Positions 22,801-35,800 of a stretch of 64,000 nt of DNA are shown in pieces (within the stretch, counting starts at the first letter, position 1; each line of letters starts with the position of its first letter). The translations under genes and the position numbers were made by a program. Location: assembly GCA_008933995.1 (NCBI GenBank), contig WARS01000126.1:1-64000 (forward strand), given 5' to 3'. The notes beneath the pieces were generated by a model, which was given only the letters and a program-made list of their open reading frames with translations, was not told the DNA's origin and ran no database searches. Source of the stretch: Datnioides undecimradiatus. Its lineage: Eukaryota; Chordata; Actinopteri; Lobotiformes; Datnioididae.

Positions 22801-24389
22801 TGAAAAACCCCTACACACTCGACATCATGGACTTCCTGTCCACACCTGTGTCCTATACTGCAGCAATTGTAGCAACCTGGATGTTCACGAGCCCGAAAAG
22901 GTTTGAGGTTCAAGACACTATCAAGAGGCATTGTGGGCAATGTAGGATTTAGTGTTTTGGGAGTTTGAGCCAAGAGGACAAAGAATGAATTTTCTTGCAA
23001 TTCTCCAAACTTTAGTGAAGTCAGACACTTCGTTAAAGTTTCAGTTTGTGTGATAATGTTAACGACAACTCAAAAGGCAGTTTTCTGTATGGGGAGTGTT
23101 TTGAATTTGCAGCAACCCTGATTGGTTCTTTGACTCACAACTGTGGCTGAGTGTCATGGATATCGTAGCATTTATTCATCGTGGTTCAGCCGGACGATGT
23201 GTTCATGGTAGCTGATTTTTGGTTTTGCTTGGTTTTGCCGCAAGCTGCAGTAGCGAACGCTGGCGCAGCAGCGTAGACGAGCAGCATGTTTGAGACCTGT
23301 TCCTGTTTGACTCTTATTGTGCCCCACCAAACCGACAGGGTTATGTGATTCTTTGGAAATAAAGTTGAGTAATTTAAAACATTGGCTTTGACATGACGGC
23401 CCCACGAACTCTTTGAAATATTATAAAAGCATTGCCATCTATTGTGATTTGATTAAGGTATTTACTTACTCTTTAAGTGAAAGAAGGCCAGTGCCTGTGT
23501 TTTTGTCCTACCGTGACGCTAAGTGCTCATCCTTCAGGGCTGTCACATGATTCATCGTCTGGGTGACATTGTGTGTTAATTGCCACAGTGCATTCCTGCG
23601 ATGCTGGGCTGTTGTTGGTATTGGCCCGGCTCTTTGAAAGCTTTCTGCCTAAAGTGACAAGGCATTTTAACATCCAGCAGTCTCTGTCCTTGGTTCGCTC
23701 TTTGCTGCACTGGGAGGTGAATGCTGAGCTGGAGTATTACATCTCAGAGGCTATATCTGGTTTAGGGGGCATTTTGGGCTGTTTTAGGCTGCTGTGCAAT
23801 CTGAGTCATCCTGTGCATTGATCCCTGCGCTTCGTCCAACTATTTATGAGCCTATGTAGGACTTTGGCTGCGTGTGTTTGGTTAGAAGTTACTCTCCCGT
23901 GTGTCAGTTTTGCTGACTGTACACTGACCTATTAATAGCACTCTATGGATAAAGCTAGGTTGAACGGCTCAGTCTGCAATGCAGTCTCTTGATATGTAAT
24001 GCTACAAAGTGATACATCTGCGACCATTTCCTCTTGTTAGTGCATCAGTGCACATCAGCAGCCGCTGCTCTCCTCCAGGTTTTCTGCTGTATTGGTTAGA
24101 GGGCCCATTGGGACTGAATTATGGAGTTCCAGCCAGACTGTAAGTCGTTAAACTGGTTAACTGGAGACCACCAGGCTCAATGGACTGCCGCCTGCAATGT
24201 CTGGCTGACTGTGGCCTAGGAAACCTCTCCAATCTCCACCTAGCATTAGCCAAAATAAAAGATCTGAGGCATTTCCTTTGCACTCAAAAGGCTTATTTCT
24301 CTCCCAAATCAGTTTAAATCCATGTTAGTGAGTTCTTACTTGTTTGCCATGGAAATCCATCACCGCCATCTTCAACAAGGTCTTGACCT

Positions 24390-24860
24390 GAATGCTGACT
24401 GTTGTATCTGACCACAGGGAGCAATGCTCACCTTTGTCCGGCATTTTTGGAGTAATGTTTTCTTCACTGATGAGGCCGTGTACCAGGAAGATGGCAGGCT
24501 GCATGTATGATGCTGTGTTTTCTTGTGTCAGCATTGCAAACAGAGCGCTATGGCAGCGGTGGGAGCATGGTATGGACAGAAACAACAAGTGTTTTAGCAC
24601 AGTGCCATTCATCCTCTAGATCACCTCACACTGCAGCTTGATGATGCTCGGTCCCATGCTGGGAGGCTCTGTACGCAATTAATGGAAACATCAACTTCTT
24701 GCATGGCCTACATATTCACCAAACTTGTGACTCACTGAGCATGTTTGAGATGCTCAGGATTGACGTATATGACGACATGTTCCAGCAGCTGAGGAGGACT
24801 GGTCAATGCCGATCAACTCTGTGTCATCACATGAGATACTGACTCAATTTCTGAACAAAA
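24390..24860 (+). pseudogene. Tc1-like transposase relic
   Basis: Fragments in shifting frames follow the order of a Tc1/mariner DDE transposase: FFTDEAVYQEDGRLHV near 24468-24510 (the block that carries the second catalytic Asp), a VGAWYG stretch near 24560 for the usual VMVWG block, LDDARSHAGRL near 24640-24670 (from DNARPHTAR, third-acid region) and SPNL..TEHV near 24720-24745 (from PDLNPIEHVW). Stops and frameshifts interrupt it, so it is dead. No inverted terminal repeats were located. Confidence 0.65.
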
Positions 24861-27800
24861 TCCCAGGGAAAAGTCTTGGATCTCTAATTTCAAATTATGA
24901 AAAATGAAAGCAAAAGCAAAATTGTTGCACTTATATAATTCAGGTGTAAACAAACGAGTGTAAATCACATGACAGGTGAAGAACTAAAGGCTCTGACTTC
25001 GTCAAATCTGGCTGGTTTTTACTTCAGGCTTGACCTTAGTGGGAAGAGTCGTTCGTGACAGCCTCCATCAATGCCGGAGGACGAAGCATTCCTTCTGAGT
25101 AGACGGACAAGCAAGAGAGAGGGTTTTCTGATCACATCACACAACACTCCAATTATAAATAGGCTTTTGGAGAGTGCCAGCCCGGAGGGATTAGTCCTAA
25201 AGCTGAAACAGTTTGCATTCACAATTAGTGATGAGGGCGGTTGCTTGTTTTAGTGCTTCTCTGCTAAAAAATGAATTTGTCATTGCAACTTAGTCCCGTT
25301 GAATCATGACCCCGGGTTGTCCTCATGCTTCATTGCTATGATGCATCGTTTGCAGAGAATGCACTCGCCCGCTCAATACTGGCAAACTGTGGGATTACAT
25401 AAACCCGTCAGCCCAGAACCAGAGATGGAACCAGAGATTGGGAAGCTACTTTCAAAAATCCAATTTCAGCGCACTCATTACTTCCTTTAAATTGCAGTGA
25501 CTGATGTAATCCTCTGGGATGCCTCAGAGATATGATCTGATCTGCTTCTCCACAGCACCACAAAATAAAAGGTGCCCATATTTTTCACTATTCATTTTTT
25601 CCCATAGTCACAGTCTTCTAATCTAAAACACATCAGTAGCACTTTCTCTTGTTCTCAAATTTTTCAAGTTTCAAGTGCTTTCTAGTTTGCTCGGGGGCTG
25701 CTCCCACTATCCAGGATTTTCCATTCACAGATGCTGCTCATTTGTAGAACCAAATGTGTGCGCAGTCATTACCGAGATCCATCTTTAATAGGGTTTGTCT
25801 CTGTAAAACTGAGATGTTTCGTGTGTTCAGCTTCACGAGGATAAATGAGGTCTCCTTTGTTTAATACAGTCAACTACTTTTGCATAAAGTCTGAAATTGG
25901 ATTCATTAATTTGCATCTTGAATGTCTCCCAGTTTTAGAGAAACACTAAAAGGAACTCGTGTCCTGTCTTTGTAGTTTGAGTCATCTTATTGATCATAAT
26001 AACTCGTGTTTTCCTTTAGCAATCAGCTGATCAGTGGGGTTGAAAGAGAAAACAATGACAAAGAGTGAAATTGCGTGTCACAGACCCACTTCCTGCTTCA
26101 GCTCTGATGTACTATGCCTACTGTAGCTGCAGGGATTACAAACATCATCTCATGTGCGCTCACTCTCTCAACTTTTACCCGGATAAAAATCTGGATTAAC
26201 TGTTGTTTATCTGTTTGTGTTCTACCTATCCTATCTCTTGAACGCCCAATCAGACTTTGTTGTTCTGTTGCCGCCATCTTCCCAGATCACCCAGTGAGAA
26301 TGTCATCATAACCTGGAGAAAATACAGCAACAGCTCAAAAAGTAAGACCCAAATTGTCATTAAGTTTCACTGAAGACCGTTTTTCAAAGCGGCTCCCAGG
26401 TGAGCGCCTGGCTTCAGAAGAAAGACAAATCCCTCTGGCAGCGGAGACTGAAGTAGCACAATGCTCCCCTTTGTCCATTTCATCACAAAAGCAGTAAACG
26501 CAGAGGAGTCGGAGGGGCCTTAAAGGAGTAGCATAAAAACACCCCTGACCCCCGTGATAATGATTTCTTCCTCCTTTCATGGTCCCCGCGCTCATTCACT
26601 TGCCTGCTCTGTTCCAGCAAACAGGGGCCTTTTTGATGCCATCTTGGGTGGCAGTTACACACTCACGCAGTTCATTTTGACTTTGCCTTGTCTTGTCTTG
26701 GTTGTCTGACACCCACACAGATCCTGTACGGGATCTATGGTGCAAGAGCCAAGAGCGTACACTAGTTTCATTGAAATCAATAGCGAGGGCCAAAGAGAGG
26801 CTGTGCTTATTTATGGGCTTCCACCTGCCATTGGTGATGGAGGCAGTAGCTGGGTGGAGTTAATCCTCATGGGGCTGGGGGGTGTTGCCTCTTCTGAATG
26901 AGGAGTTTACATTGGAAAATTACCCAAAATTACCCAAAAACAAGAAATCTCTGCATCCACAGTGGATGCAGAATCACCACAAAGATTCAGGAAAATGAAA
27001 TAACCCTTTAGTAAAGTTACCGCTGTAACAGCTGCAGTGTTACACTCTGCCCGGTCACTGGAACTGAAACCACCTCAAGAGCTTAATGGTGTCTCAGAGA
27101 CGTCTAACACACTGCATCACATCAGTGCAGTGTTAATTTACTGTTGCATGCAGCATATAAAGAGGGTCCACTACATCAGCTGCATCTGTAACAATAGTGT
27201 TATGTAATGTACTAGCAGGAATTAATCACTGTGCTGAAACTGTGGCCCGACCCCCCGAGGATGAAAACACAACAGGCTTCCAACAGCAACACGGTGCGAG
27301 CTGCAGCAGCTTCCAGGCAGGAACAGCTGCCTTGTTTAGGGGAATGATGTCGCATGGCTTCCCGGTGTAACACCTCTGGTCTTTTTAATGTTGCCCGTCC
27401 ATTATTCAGGAGGTGCGGCCCACTCTGTGGGCCTCAGGCAGGTCATTTCCTCCACTTCGTTATTTTATTGTTTATGGTCTGATATTGATCAGTAGTAAGT
27501 GTGACAAGTGAGAGAACTCCTCAAACACTTGATCACTGAGAGCTGTTGCATGTGTACCTTTCACTTCTGAGCCCATTCAGTTTGCAGTGGAGTATTTGTG
27601 TTGCCCCACTAGCAGTTGGACCATACAATGATATTGCCTTGGACAGACACTGAAAGGTGGTGTTGCATCAACCACTGGCTTGATTGTGCAATTTTGCAGT
27701 CTTCACAGTCTCCAAAAGATGATTCACACTGATTTTGGTGTCATGTGACCCTTTATATAGCACATTAGCCTTGCAGGACTAGATTTCAAACTGGGCTCTT

Positions 27801-29614
27801 TTAATGTCAAAACACTTTTGTATCAGTGACCCTGTGACCACTGATTTTTATTGGATACTGTTGTCAGTGGGAAAAGAAGTATCTGGATCCTTTAGTCAGG
27901 TCTGCTGAGTCTCTGATTTCCTCTAAGTCCATTCTTAAAACAAACAGTTAAAACAGTTTTTTATTTCCTCTGAAAAGTTTTTTCTTCTTCATTTTTATCT
28001 GTTTTACTTTAAAAGCTGATGATTTTGTGAGTCTTTGTAACACAAAGTGGCATTTAAATAAAAGTTATTATTGTTATTCTATTCAAAGCAGCATTGCCAC
28101 AGAAGTGAAATGTTGTAAAGTCCTGGATTCAAAAACCTAATCAGTCAAATTCTCTTCACGCTGTATTTAACATCTAGATCTGACCCCAAAATCTGACTGT
28201 AGTAAATGTGTTTAGATACTTTCCACTGCTGTTGGTGGCCCACTGCTAAGCCAAACCAAAGAGGCACTCCAGGGATGTATCATCACACTCGCAAAGGGTT
28301 TTAAGTTTGTGAGAGACAGATTTAATGAATGAATGGTCAGAACCCTGTACAACCTGAGAGTGTGTTCCAGACACTTCCTGTCTGGATAAATTGAAGATGA
28401 AGTACCCTCTGGTACAAGACCTGCAGATACAGTGGTGGAGCTTTAGAAGAAACTCAGCACTACCACAGAGATGTGGACAAAACCAGAGGCAAGTCAAGTA
28501 ATTATCTTGGTGCAAAGGCACGATATCGCTCACACTTCCTCATACTTCTCTAAATGCCCCTCATGTTCTGTGAATGGTTCATAATTCACCGTCTCCTCAG
28601 GTGGGTCAAAAGGGTTTGGGACACGTGAAAATGTTGTTGGGTAGAGATTTACCTTCTAAACGCAAACGTGCCAGTGCGGCCTGTACGGTAATGTGTAGGT
28701 AGCGGCGCTGTAATCCAGGGAGAGAAGTGGTTTTAATCCAGTGTATGCTGCGCTGACCCTAGCAGGGAAGGGTTAAAGTATAGGCTGGGGATTGGTCCAA
28801 TTACTCCAACATAGCTGCGGCAGCTCCCGTTTATACCCAATCCCATTTAATGACTGTTCCAGGCCAAAGCCGTCCGCTTTACGTAACATGGCAGGCCCTT
28901 AAAGTCTGTTTAATGATGTGCAACAATGTGCTGAATGGTTAACTAGTTGTGAGGGCTCTGTGCTATTATACTGGAAAAGTTGTAAAGCAGGATGTCCAAC
29001 GCCCTAACAAGTTGCGAAATACAATGCATGATGTACATAGCTGGTCTGAGGCTCTGTGTTAATGCGCAGTTCATCTAGGATTCACCTCCGAATCCTCTGA
29101 AACCTGGTTCACATGTAACCAGTGTACAGGACTGGTTAGTTCTGTCCATTTGTTGGCGATTACTTATTCAGAACAAACTGTAAAACACCTTGAAATTTGA
29201 ATTTCATGTGTTTTTAGCTTTTTTTATGACAACATGCAATGTAAAGTAAACAAAAGAACCGAAAGAACAAACTAGAAATTGAAATCTGAATTAACAGATT
29301 GTTGCCTCATGTTCTCCCACGTTGACACTTTGCTTCGTGGCGGTTTCCTACATCCTTTCAATAAGAGCATCAAAGCCTGCTGCGTTACACATATTGTTGT
29401 TGTTTTTACTTCTCCAGCATGCATGACTGCCAGCAGAGCCCCGGCCACTCAGAGCATCAGCTCCGTTATGTCCTCCATTGCTTTTATACGCCAGGCGGTT
29501 GTCTGTCTGCACATACCAACAAGCTCTTTTTGGCCTGCCGCTGTGACCGTGTGGAGGCAAAGCACATGTAACACTGTACTTAAATCTGTAGTGTAAAGTA
29601 TTTCTTGTTGTGTG

Positions 29615-29750
29615 TTTTATGACTTTATTATTTGTCCAACAGTTGGAAATGAGGGAAGAGAGAAACAGGAAGGACATGGATCACAAGTCTGCAGCCAGGC
29701 TTGAACCTGGGCCTTAACGCCCAGGCCACCATGGAGCTTTAATCCCAAAG
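29615..29750 (-). mobile_element. tRNA-derived SINE relic, minus strand
   Basis: Read on the minus strand, the head holds a pol III B-box-like GGTTCAAGCC near 29690-29715. It is followed by CTGTGATCC-type wording, then CTTCCTGTTTCTCTCTTCCC, and the tail AATAATAAAGTC. This head, pyrimidine-rich body and AATAAAG tail are characteristic of tRNA-derived SINEs in teleosts. The A box is poorly kept. Confidence 0.55.
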
Positions 29751-31656
29751 CAACAGTGACAAAGTCAGAATCACCTGTAAGTCTTTGGTCATTACCAAGC
29801 AAAAAAAGCATAATATTTGCTTTTGGTTCATGAGCGCTGTGGGAGTTTTATCTCGTCACACTTTGTCTCTGCTCCATGGGGAACCAGAAGTCCCTCTGAA
29901 GCCGTGTAGCACACACACCTTTTCTGTTCTTATCATTTTACAAATAACGTAATGAGCACTGATGCAGCAGCGGAGGGAACCACAAAAGCCGGACAACAAC
30001 ATTTGATTTTATTCATTAATTTATTTTTTGGGCTAATGTCGCTCTACGGCAAAGCAGGTCTGTTGAAAGATCTCAGCATCTTCTAGAATCCGTACGTAAC
30101 CTGTTGCATCCAGAAAAACAAAGAACTGGACGGATGTCCTGGTTACGCAGCTGTTTTCAGGTTAGCGGGTGTATTTCTTTATTTTTGGAGACTGTGTGTC
30201 AGCAAGTGTGAGCGTCGAGCTGAGTTTCCACTGCCAGGGCTCACATGGGTGGAAGCCACGTCTGGTGACTGAATGAGTGTTGATCAGAGTGATTGCGTGT
30301 TCTCGGCACAATGTTGGGCCTAATCGCTCAAAATGAATTAATGTGACAAAAAAGTCACGTCTTGATGTGTGCCACAGTGTTTTACAGCTCTTTGTTTTGT
30401 GGTGGTTGTGTGTGGCACATTTCTGGGTCACAGTCTGTCACGTGACCTGCAGTTTGCTAAATGTGTGCTCAGCCCAGATCTGGTCCTGTGGGCTTGGTTT
30501 CTTGCTGGTGTGGCGTGTGACGTGTGATTGGCTGCCGGTCTGACTCCAGCTTTCAGAGCTCAGCTCCTCTGACAAAGAGCAGGTGAAACACGTCGTGATG
30601 TCAGAGGAAGGATGAGTGTCTGAACTAATGCTCAGCTCTGTCTGTGTGTGACAGCCAGTCTGCAGCACCGGAGGGTTTGCAGCACAGCGTCTGCGTCATG
30701 TCAGGGGGAAATGCACCTTTAATGGGACATGTGACTATTAAAATACAGGCATGATCCCGCAATAACTGTGTGTATAATCCCTCAACTTCCTGCGATGGTT
30801 TCAGGAAGTATAAAGCAGTAGAGAAACACTGCGCTCAGTGGCGTCATGGTGCATGAGAGTTTACTGCAACATCCTCAACTCGATTTTTCATTTAGGATCG
30901 TTGTTGGATGTCATCCACCTCATTCTCTCCCCTACTGTCGGCTGTTTACTGCCAAATGCACACGAAATGCCAAAGAGAGGGAGAGAGACTGTGCTGTGAG
31001 TTCCACAGGAGGTGTGTCAAATGGAGAGAAGGGCTCACAGATAAACAAAGGTAAACACGATGAATGGCATTGCACCGATGTATGAGTTGAAGGAAGCATC
31101 ACAGAACTGAAATATGATGGCCAGTAAGCCTTCATCTCTGTCTTCTAATGGAAACATACATCCTGTTTGCAAATCAAGAGGGTTTTTTTTCCAATCTAAC
31201 AGTCAGTTTGTCTACCCTGGCTGTCTGTTTGTCAGCCCATATTATCGGCCCGTATGTTCTCGGTGGCTGTTCATTCCACGGTGTCCCTGAAGAAAGCCGC
31301 CTGAGCTGAGCACCTTTGCAGAGTCATATCACTGCAAAACCGCAGCACAGTCCTCATAGAAGAGAGCTGTTTTCAGCATTCACCATATCAGCTGCCATAT
31401 TGCTATATTGCTAACCTGTTCCCTCCAGTATGGGTCAAAAAATACATGTATTGGACAGACTCCATCCTAACCTGTTCGCCGTTACGTGTTTTGATAGTTG
31501 CAGAGTGTGTAAACATGTGCGTTGGGTAATATGGGGGATTGGTGTTGAGTGCACGGTGCACTGTAAAGCTCTGCTGGGAGAATGAAAGAAAGCAGTCTGT
31601 GCACTGTGTGAGTGCAGAGAGAGAGCGTGGGGAGGGAGGGGGGGTGAGCGAGCAAG

Positions 31657-31707
31657 ACAGAGAGAAAGAGAGAGAGAGGAAGAGAGAGAGAGAGAGAGAG
31701 AGAGAGG
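31657..31707 (+). repeat. (GA)n microsatellite
   Basis: A GA tract with a few interruptions, bordered by G-rich sequence. Confidence 0.92.
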
Positions 31708-32860
31708 CGAGTCAGCATGCAGGTCCTTTACGCATCACAGGACTCAACTGTCAAAGTGTGGGAGCCTGTGTGCCAGTGATGACTTACTTTAGTCTGGGCC
31801 ACGCTACACAGAGGAATGGCGGGGGTGGGGCTACGGAGGGAGGATGTTAATAGACCGGATCAAACCATTCAAGTATTCATCCTCCCAGGCTGTTGTCCAG
31901 TGACATTCGTCTAAACGTCAGTCATTTCACAGAGACAGGGTGTTATGGACAACAAGAACCCCCTCGTGTCGCCGTCATGTCATTCAGGGTCTGTTAGGAT
32001 ATGATGCTTTGTTTCATCAGCTGTGATGTGACAGAATATAAACTGTTATTCATGTTATCATTCATCATTATAGTGTAATGTCATCTCCGTATGATGAAGC
32101 TACTCAGTGTGATGTCACAACTAGATACTGATATTCACTGTATAACTGAGTTTCTTATGTACGTCAATGTCTCATACATGGTCTTTAGATATGGTGCCGC
32201 GGGTCAAGGGTGTCTCCATCACCGTCCCATTTGATTTCTGAGGAAGTCCAATGGCAAAATGGGAAACATCTAATATGACTATACTTTAGAATAACTTGAC
32301 TTTATTTAGGTTAAATGATCATTAGTAATATTGATATGATGACAAAGTGGTTGAGTGGAACAGAAGAACATCACTTTACTGTGTGAAGGTATTTAAATCC
32401 AGGAGTGGACAACCCTTGTGTCATATCACAGTATTATGATGCCCAAAATCAAAGTTTATATCTAGTCTGACGTCACCATATTAATATGATATTGATAAAC
32501 TGTGCAGCTCTACTAATGGGTGTAGATGAGTATGTGTCGGGACACACCGTAAAATGAAGCTTCTACTGGAGAAACAGAAACAAAAGAAGATTTGAGAATA
32601 AAATGTAAAATGTAATAAAATAGAATAGCCTGAAATGAGATGATGTCATTGGACGAGGTCCCGAGCTTGCGGTGTATAGCTCTGTTTCAGGTCTGTAGAT
32701 ACAGTGTGACGACAGGCTCTGTGCATCATCTCTTTGCTTATTTACTTATTTAATCCGCGCAGCAGTTTATATCTGGCTCTCTACAATGATCTCATGCAGC
32801 TGGACTAGAATCAGTTTGAAAGATGACTCACTCCAGATGAATGTATTTTTGTGTTCGCTC

Positions 32861-32879
32861 TGTGTGTGTGTGTGTGTGT
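32861..32879 (+). repeat. (TG)n microsatellite
   Basis: Nine TG units. Confidence 0.88.
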
Positions 32880-35800
32880 CGTGTCAATAATTGTAATAAC
32901 TTGTGCAGCAGGGGGTTCGTGTTTGGTTCATGTCAGGTCAGATCTCACACACCACTTTTCATCCAGTTACACAGTGAGTGGTGTCTGTTCAGAGTTTCAA
33001 ATGCCCAATTTGCTAACATTACAATGAATGTTGCATCTCAGTGCACACGCTGTAACTGCAGGACCAGAAACCAACCATAAGTCTGCTTATTCTACTACTT
33101 ATCAGACATTAATGATTTAATGAAATAGTCATTTTTATCAGTGAGCCGTGTGCATTGTTTTGCGATCATCTCATTACGTACAGGCTTACCTAAATGATCT
33201 GCTTCCCATCTACAGGCCGTAGACTTGATATCTGGTGATACTAACTCATTAAAACTGAGAAGTGAACAGAAGTGAACATGAAAGCGGCTTCAAATGACTG
33301 AGACCTACACTGCGGCCAACCATCAGGGGGACAACCCAGATGTTTTGGCTTCACTTATGTGAGAGCTAGCACGTCGTCCATCTTTGTATACAGTCTGCGG
33401 CAGCGGCCAGCAGGCAGTGATGGATACACATTCACGTGCACTGCAAAGACTCTGATGTAGTCGGCTGACTGATCTGTGTAAGGTCCCTCCTGCATTTCTG
33501 CAGCGGTGTTGCTTTTAGCCTGGACCATGTGTGTAACTTCCTCCCTCTTTGTCTAATATTATAGTTAGCCCGCTCTCCTGCCAGTGGACTTGTCCATGTT
33601 TGCGACTGGTCACATGCTGCAAACATCGCACCTCTTATGTGAATGCACTCATGGCTGGATGAAGAAAGCCCCGGTTGATTGTGTGAATGTGTTTGTGGTT
33701 GTTCAGCTTAGCCAAGGCAGATATTGAGAAGATAACCAGGGTATGTTGTACTATAGTTCAGGCCTCTGCTCAGTTAGATTTTAAATGGAAACTAGTTTAT
33801 TTAAAAACAAGTGATCTCATCTGAGACGGCAGTGCAGCTAAATGAATCCAAGGGTCTTTGGGAAATGTCTGCTTCTGGAGTTTGGAGACGTCCTGACTGC
33901 ACTCGCAGGGTCCGCTGATGAACTGGCGAGTTAGCTGCTAGCACGCTAGCAAGCTGGGGTTTATTCCAAAGATGCGTTTGCGCAATCAGCTCTGTCTGCA
34001 AACAATTCCTTTTTCATGCTTTATTGTTACAATGGTTTATATTCCAACAGAGCAGGTGAAATAAAACGGTGCAACACAGAAAACTCCCCCACTACCTGCA
34101 CCCTCAAAGGGCAGCACTGAAGAGAGGGTGTTCCAGGCTGGTCAAAAGGACAGGAAACTACACTTGACATTTGTTTATCTGCATTTGGGACTTGATTAGA
34201 GGGAGTTCATTGTTAAGACTTGCAAAATAATGTCTTTGTTGTACCTCAGGTATCTCTGGATAGTTGCTTAAACCATTATCTCACCCTGCATAACTCACCC
34301 TCTGAGACGACTAGAAACTAGAGCTGACTCATTTTTCTTTCATTTACCATCTGATTTGAAGAAAGAATCCATGAAACTGCAGGAGATCTGTATCCACCGC
34401 TCACAGCGACGTACTGTGTCAGCAGCAGCTCCCTTTCAGAACGTAGCCGACATGTCACCCATTATTCCCCTCACCTTGGCTAATTGCCTCCAGTGAATCA
34501 GCTGCCCGTTTAGAGCGAATGAGAACGTCATATGCCAGGTGTCATTTGCAGTTACCGCTAATGAGACCAACTGGACATGTATGCGGGCTCCACACCCATG
34601 CTACTCAACACACCTCTTGACGTATAAGCATCTCCAGCTCCAGAAATAGCAACAGTGGTTTTGTAACGTGTCAGGCCTCCCTGCTGCACTGCAGCACACC
34701 CACATGTTCTCACTGCTGCTGATAAGCGAGCAGCTGGGAAGCTTTCTAGCATTGATCTGAATGCGGAAGCTAGCCGGCTCTGCTCAGATGCATTTGACTT
34801 GCAGATAACTGATGTAATTTCTTATCAATAGTCAGCTTTATTCACTATCCGGAACTCATGCCTGGTGCCTACAGGACATTAAACATGCAGGGCACTGCTT
34901 TAATAGGACTGATCAGACTGGATCACAACCACTTGATTCATGCAAAATGATCAAATTTAAGATAATGGCAACCATGACATCACAGGTTTAGCATCTGTAA
35001 GAGTAGCGGTAGCAGCTCTAAAGAGCCCACGCTCGCCACAGCTTTTCTTTTGCTGCTATTGTTCTTTCTTCCTCTTAACCTCTTCTTAAATTGGCTTGGC
35101 CTGTGTATTCAGCTGCGTCGCTGCTAGCCTCATCGCAGAGCTAAGGCAGCACTGAAGCTGTAAATGCTAGCCTTGTTAGTGTGGAGGGTTGACTGTGGCA
35201 CAGCAGAGCGCCATTGTTCTGCCGTTAACACACTGTGGTTTCTATACCAGACCAGAATGATGCATTGTGGATGACAGAGGCACTCTCCTGAGACAGCACT
35301 GGGTTTGTGTTAACACTATATGTCTGACGAAAAGCTGTCTTTTAATGGGCTATTTCACTGTAGCACGCAACAAGCAAAATGTCCCTCCTGTGAGGAAATG
35401 TTGCTGCAGTGAATATCTGTCACGGATATAACTAAAGGAAGAACCATGACACATTCTCTCATTTCCGAAATATGAGCTTTCTGCCGTGGTGTATTTTAAT
35501 TGGCGCCATCTTAAAAAATCTGTATTGAGGTTCTGTCCTTGTGGCCCGGAGTGTTCAACGGCTGCAAAGTGACGATGATTTGATTTTAAAGAGCTTGTTC
35601 GGGTTTTACAAAGTGGGGTTCTGTGAGGTCCTACACCTGTGCTCCTGCAGCTTCTCCAAACTGACTACCATCTACAGTCGTTATTACACTGAACATAGAG
35701 AAGTAGCTGATACAACCCCACATCTAAAAACTCAATGATTCCTACAAAACTTGCAACGCAGGCTTGAAGATCGTGATGGAAATGGCTTTGTGTGCTTTGA

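Noticed and set aside
24325..24612. A 95-codon minus-strand frame over the Tc1 relic
   Set aside because: It is the antisense shadow of the decayed transposase.
29690..29760. A functional tRNA gene
   Set aside because: Only a B-box-like element is kept; no cloverleaf can be formed by eye, and the body and AATAAAG tail point to a SINE.
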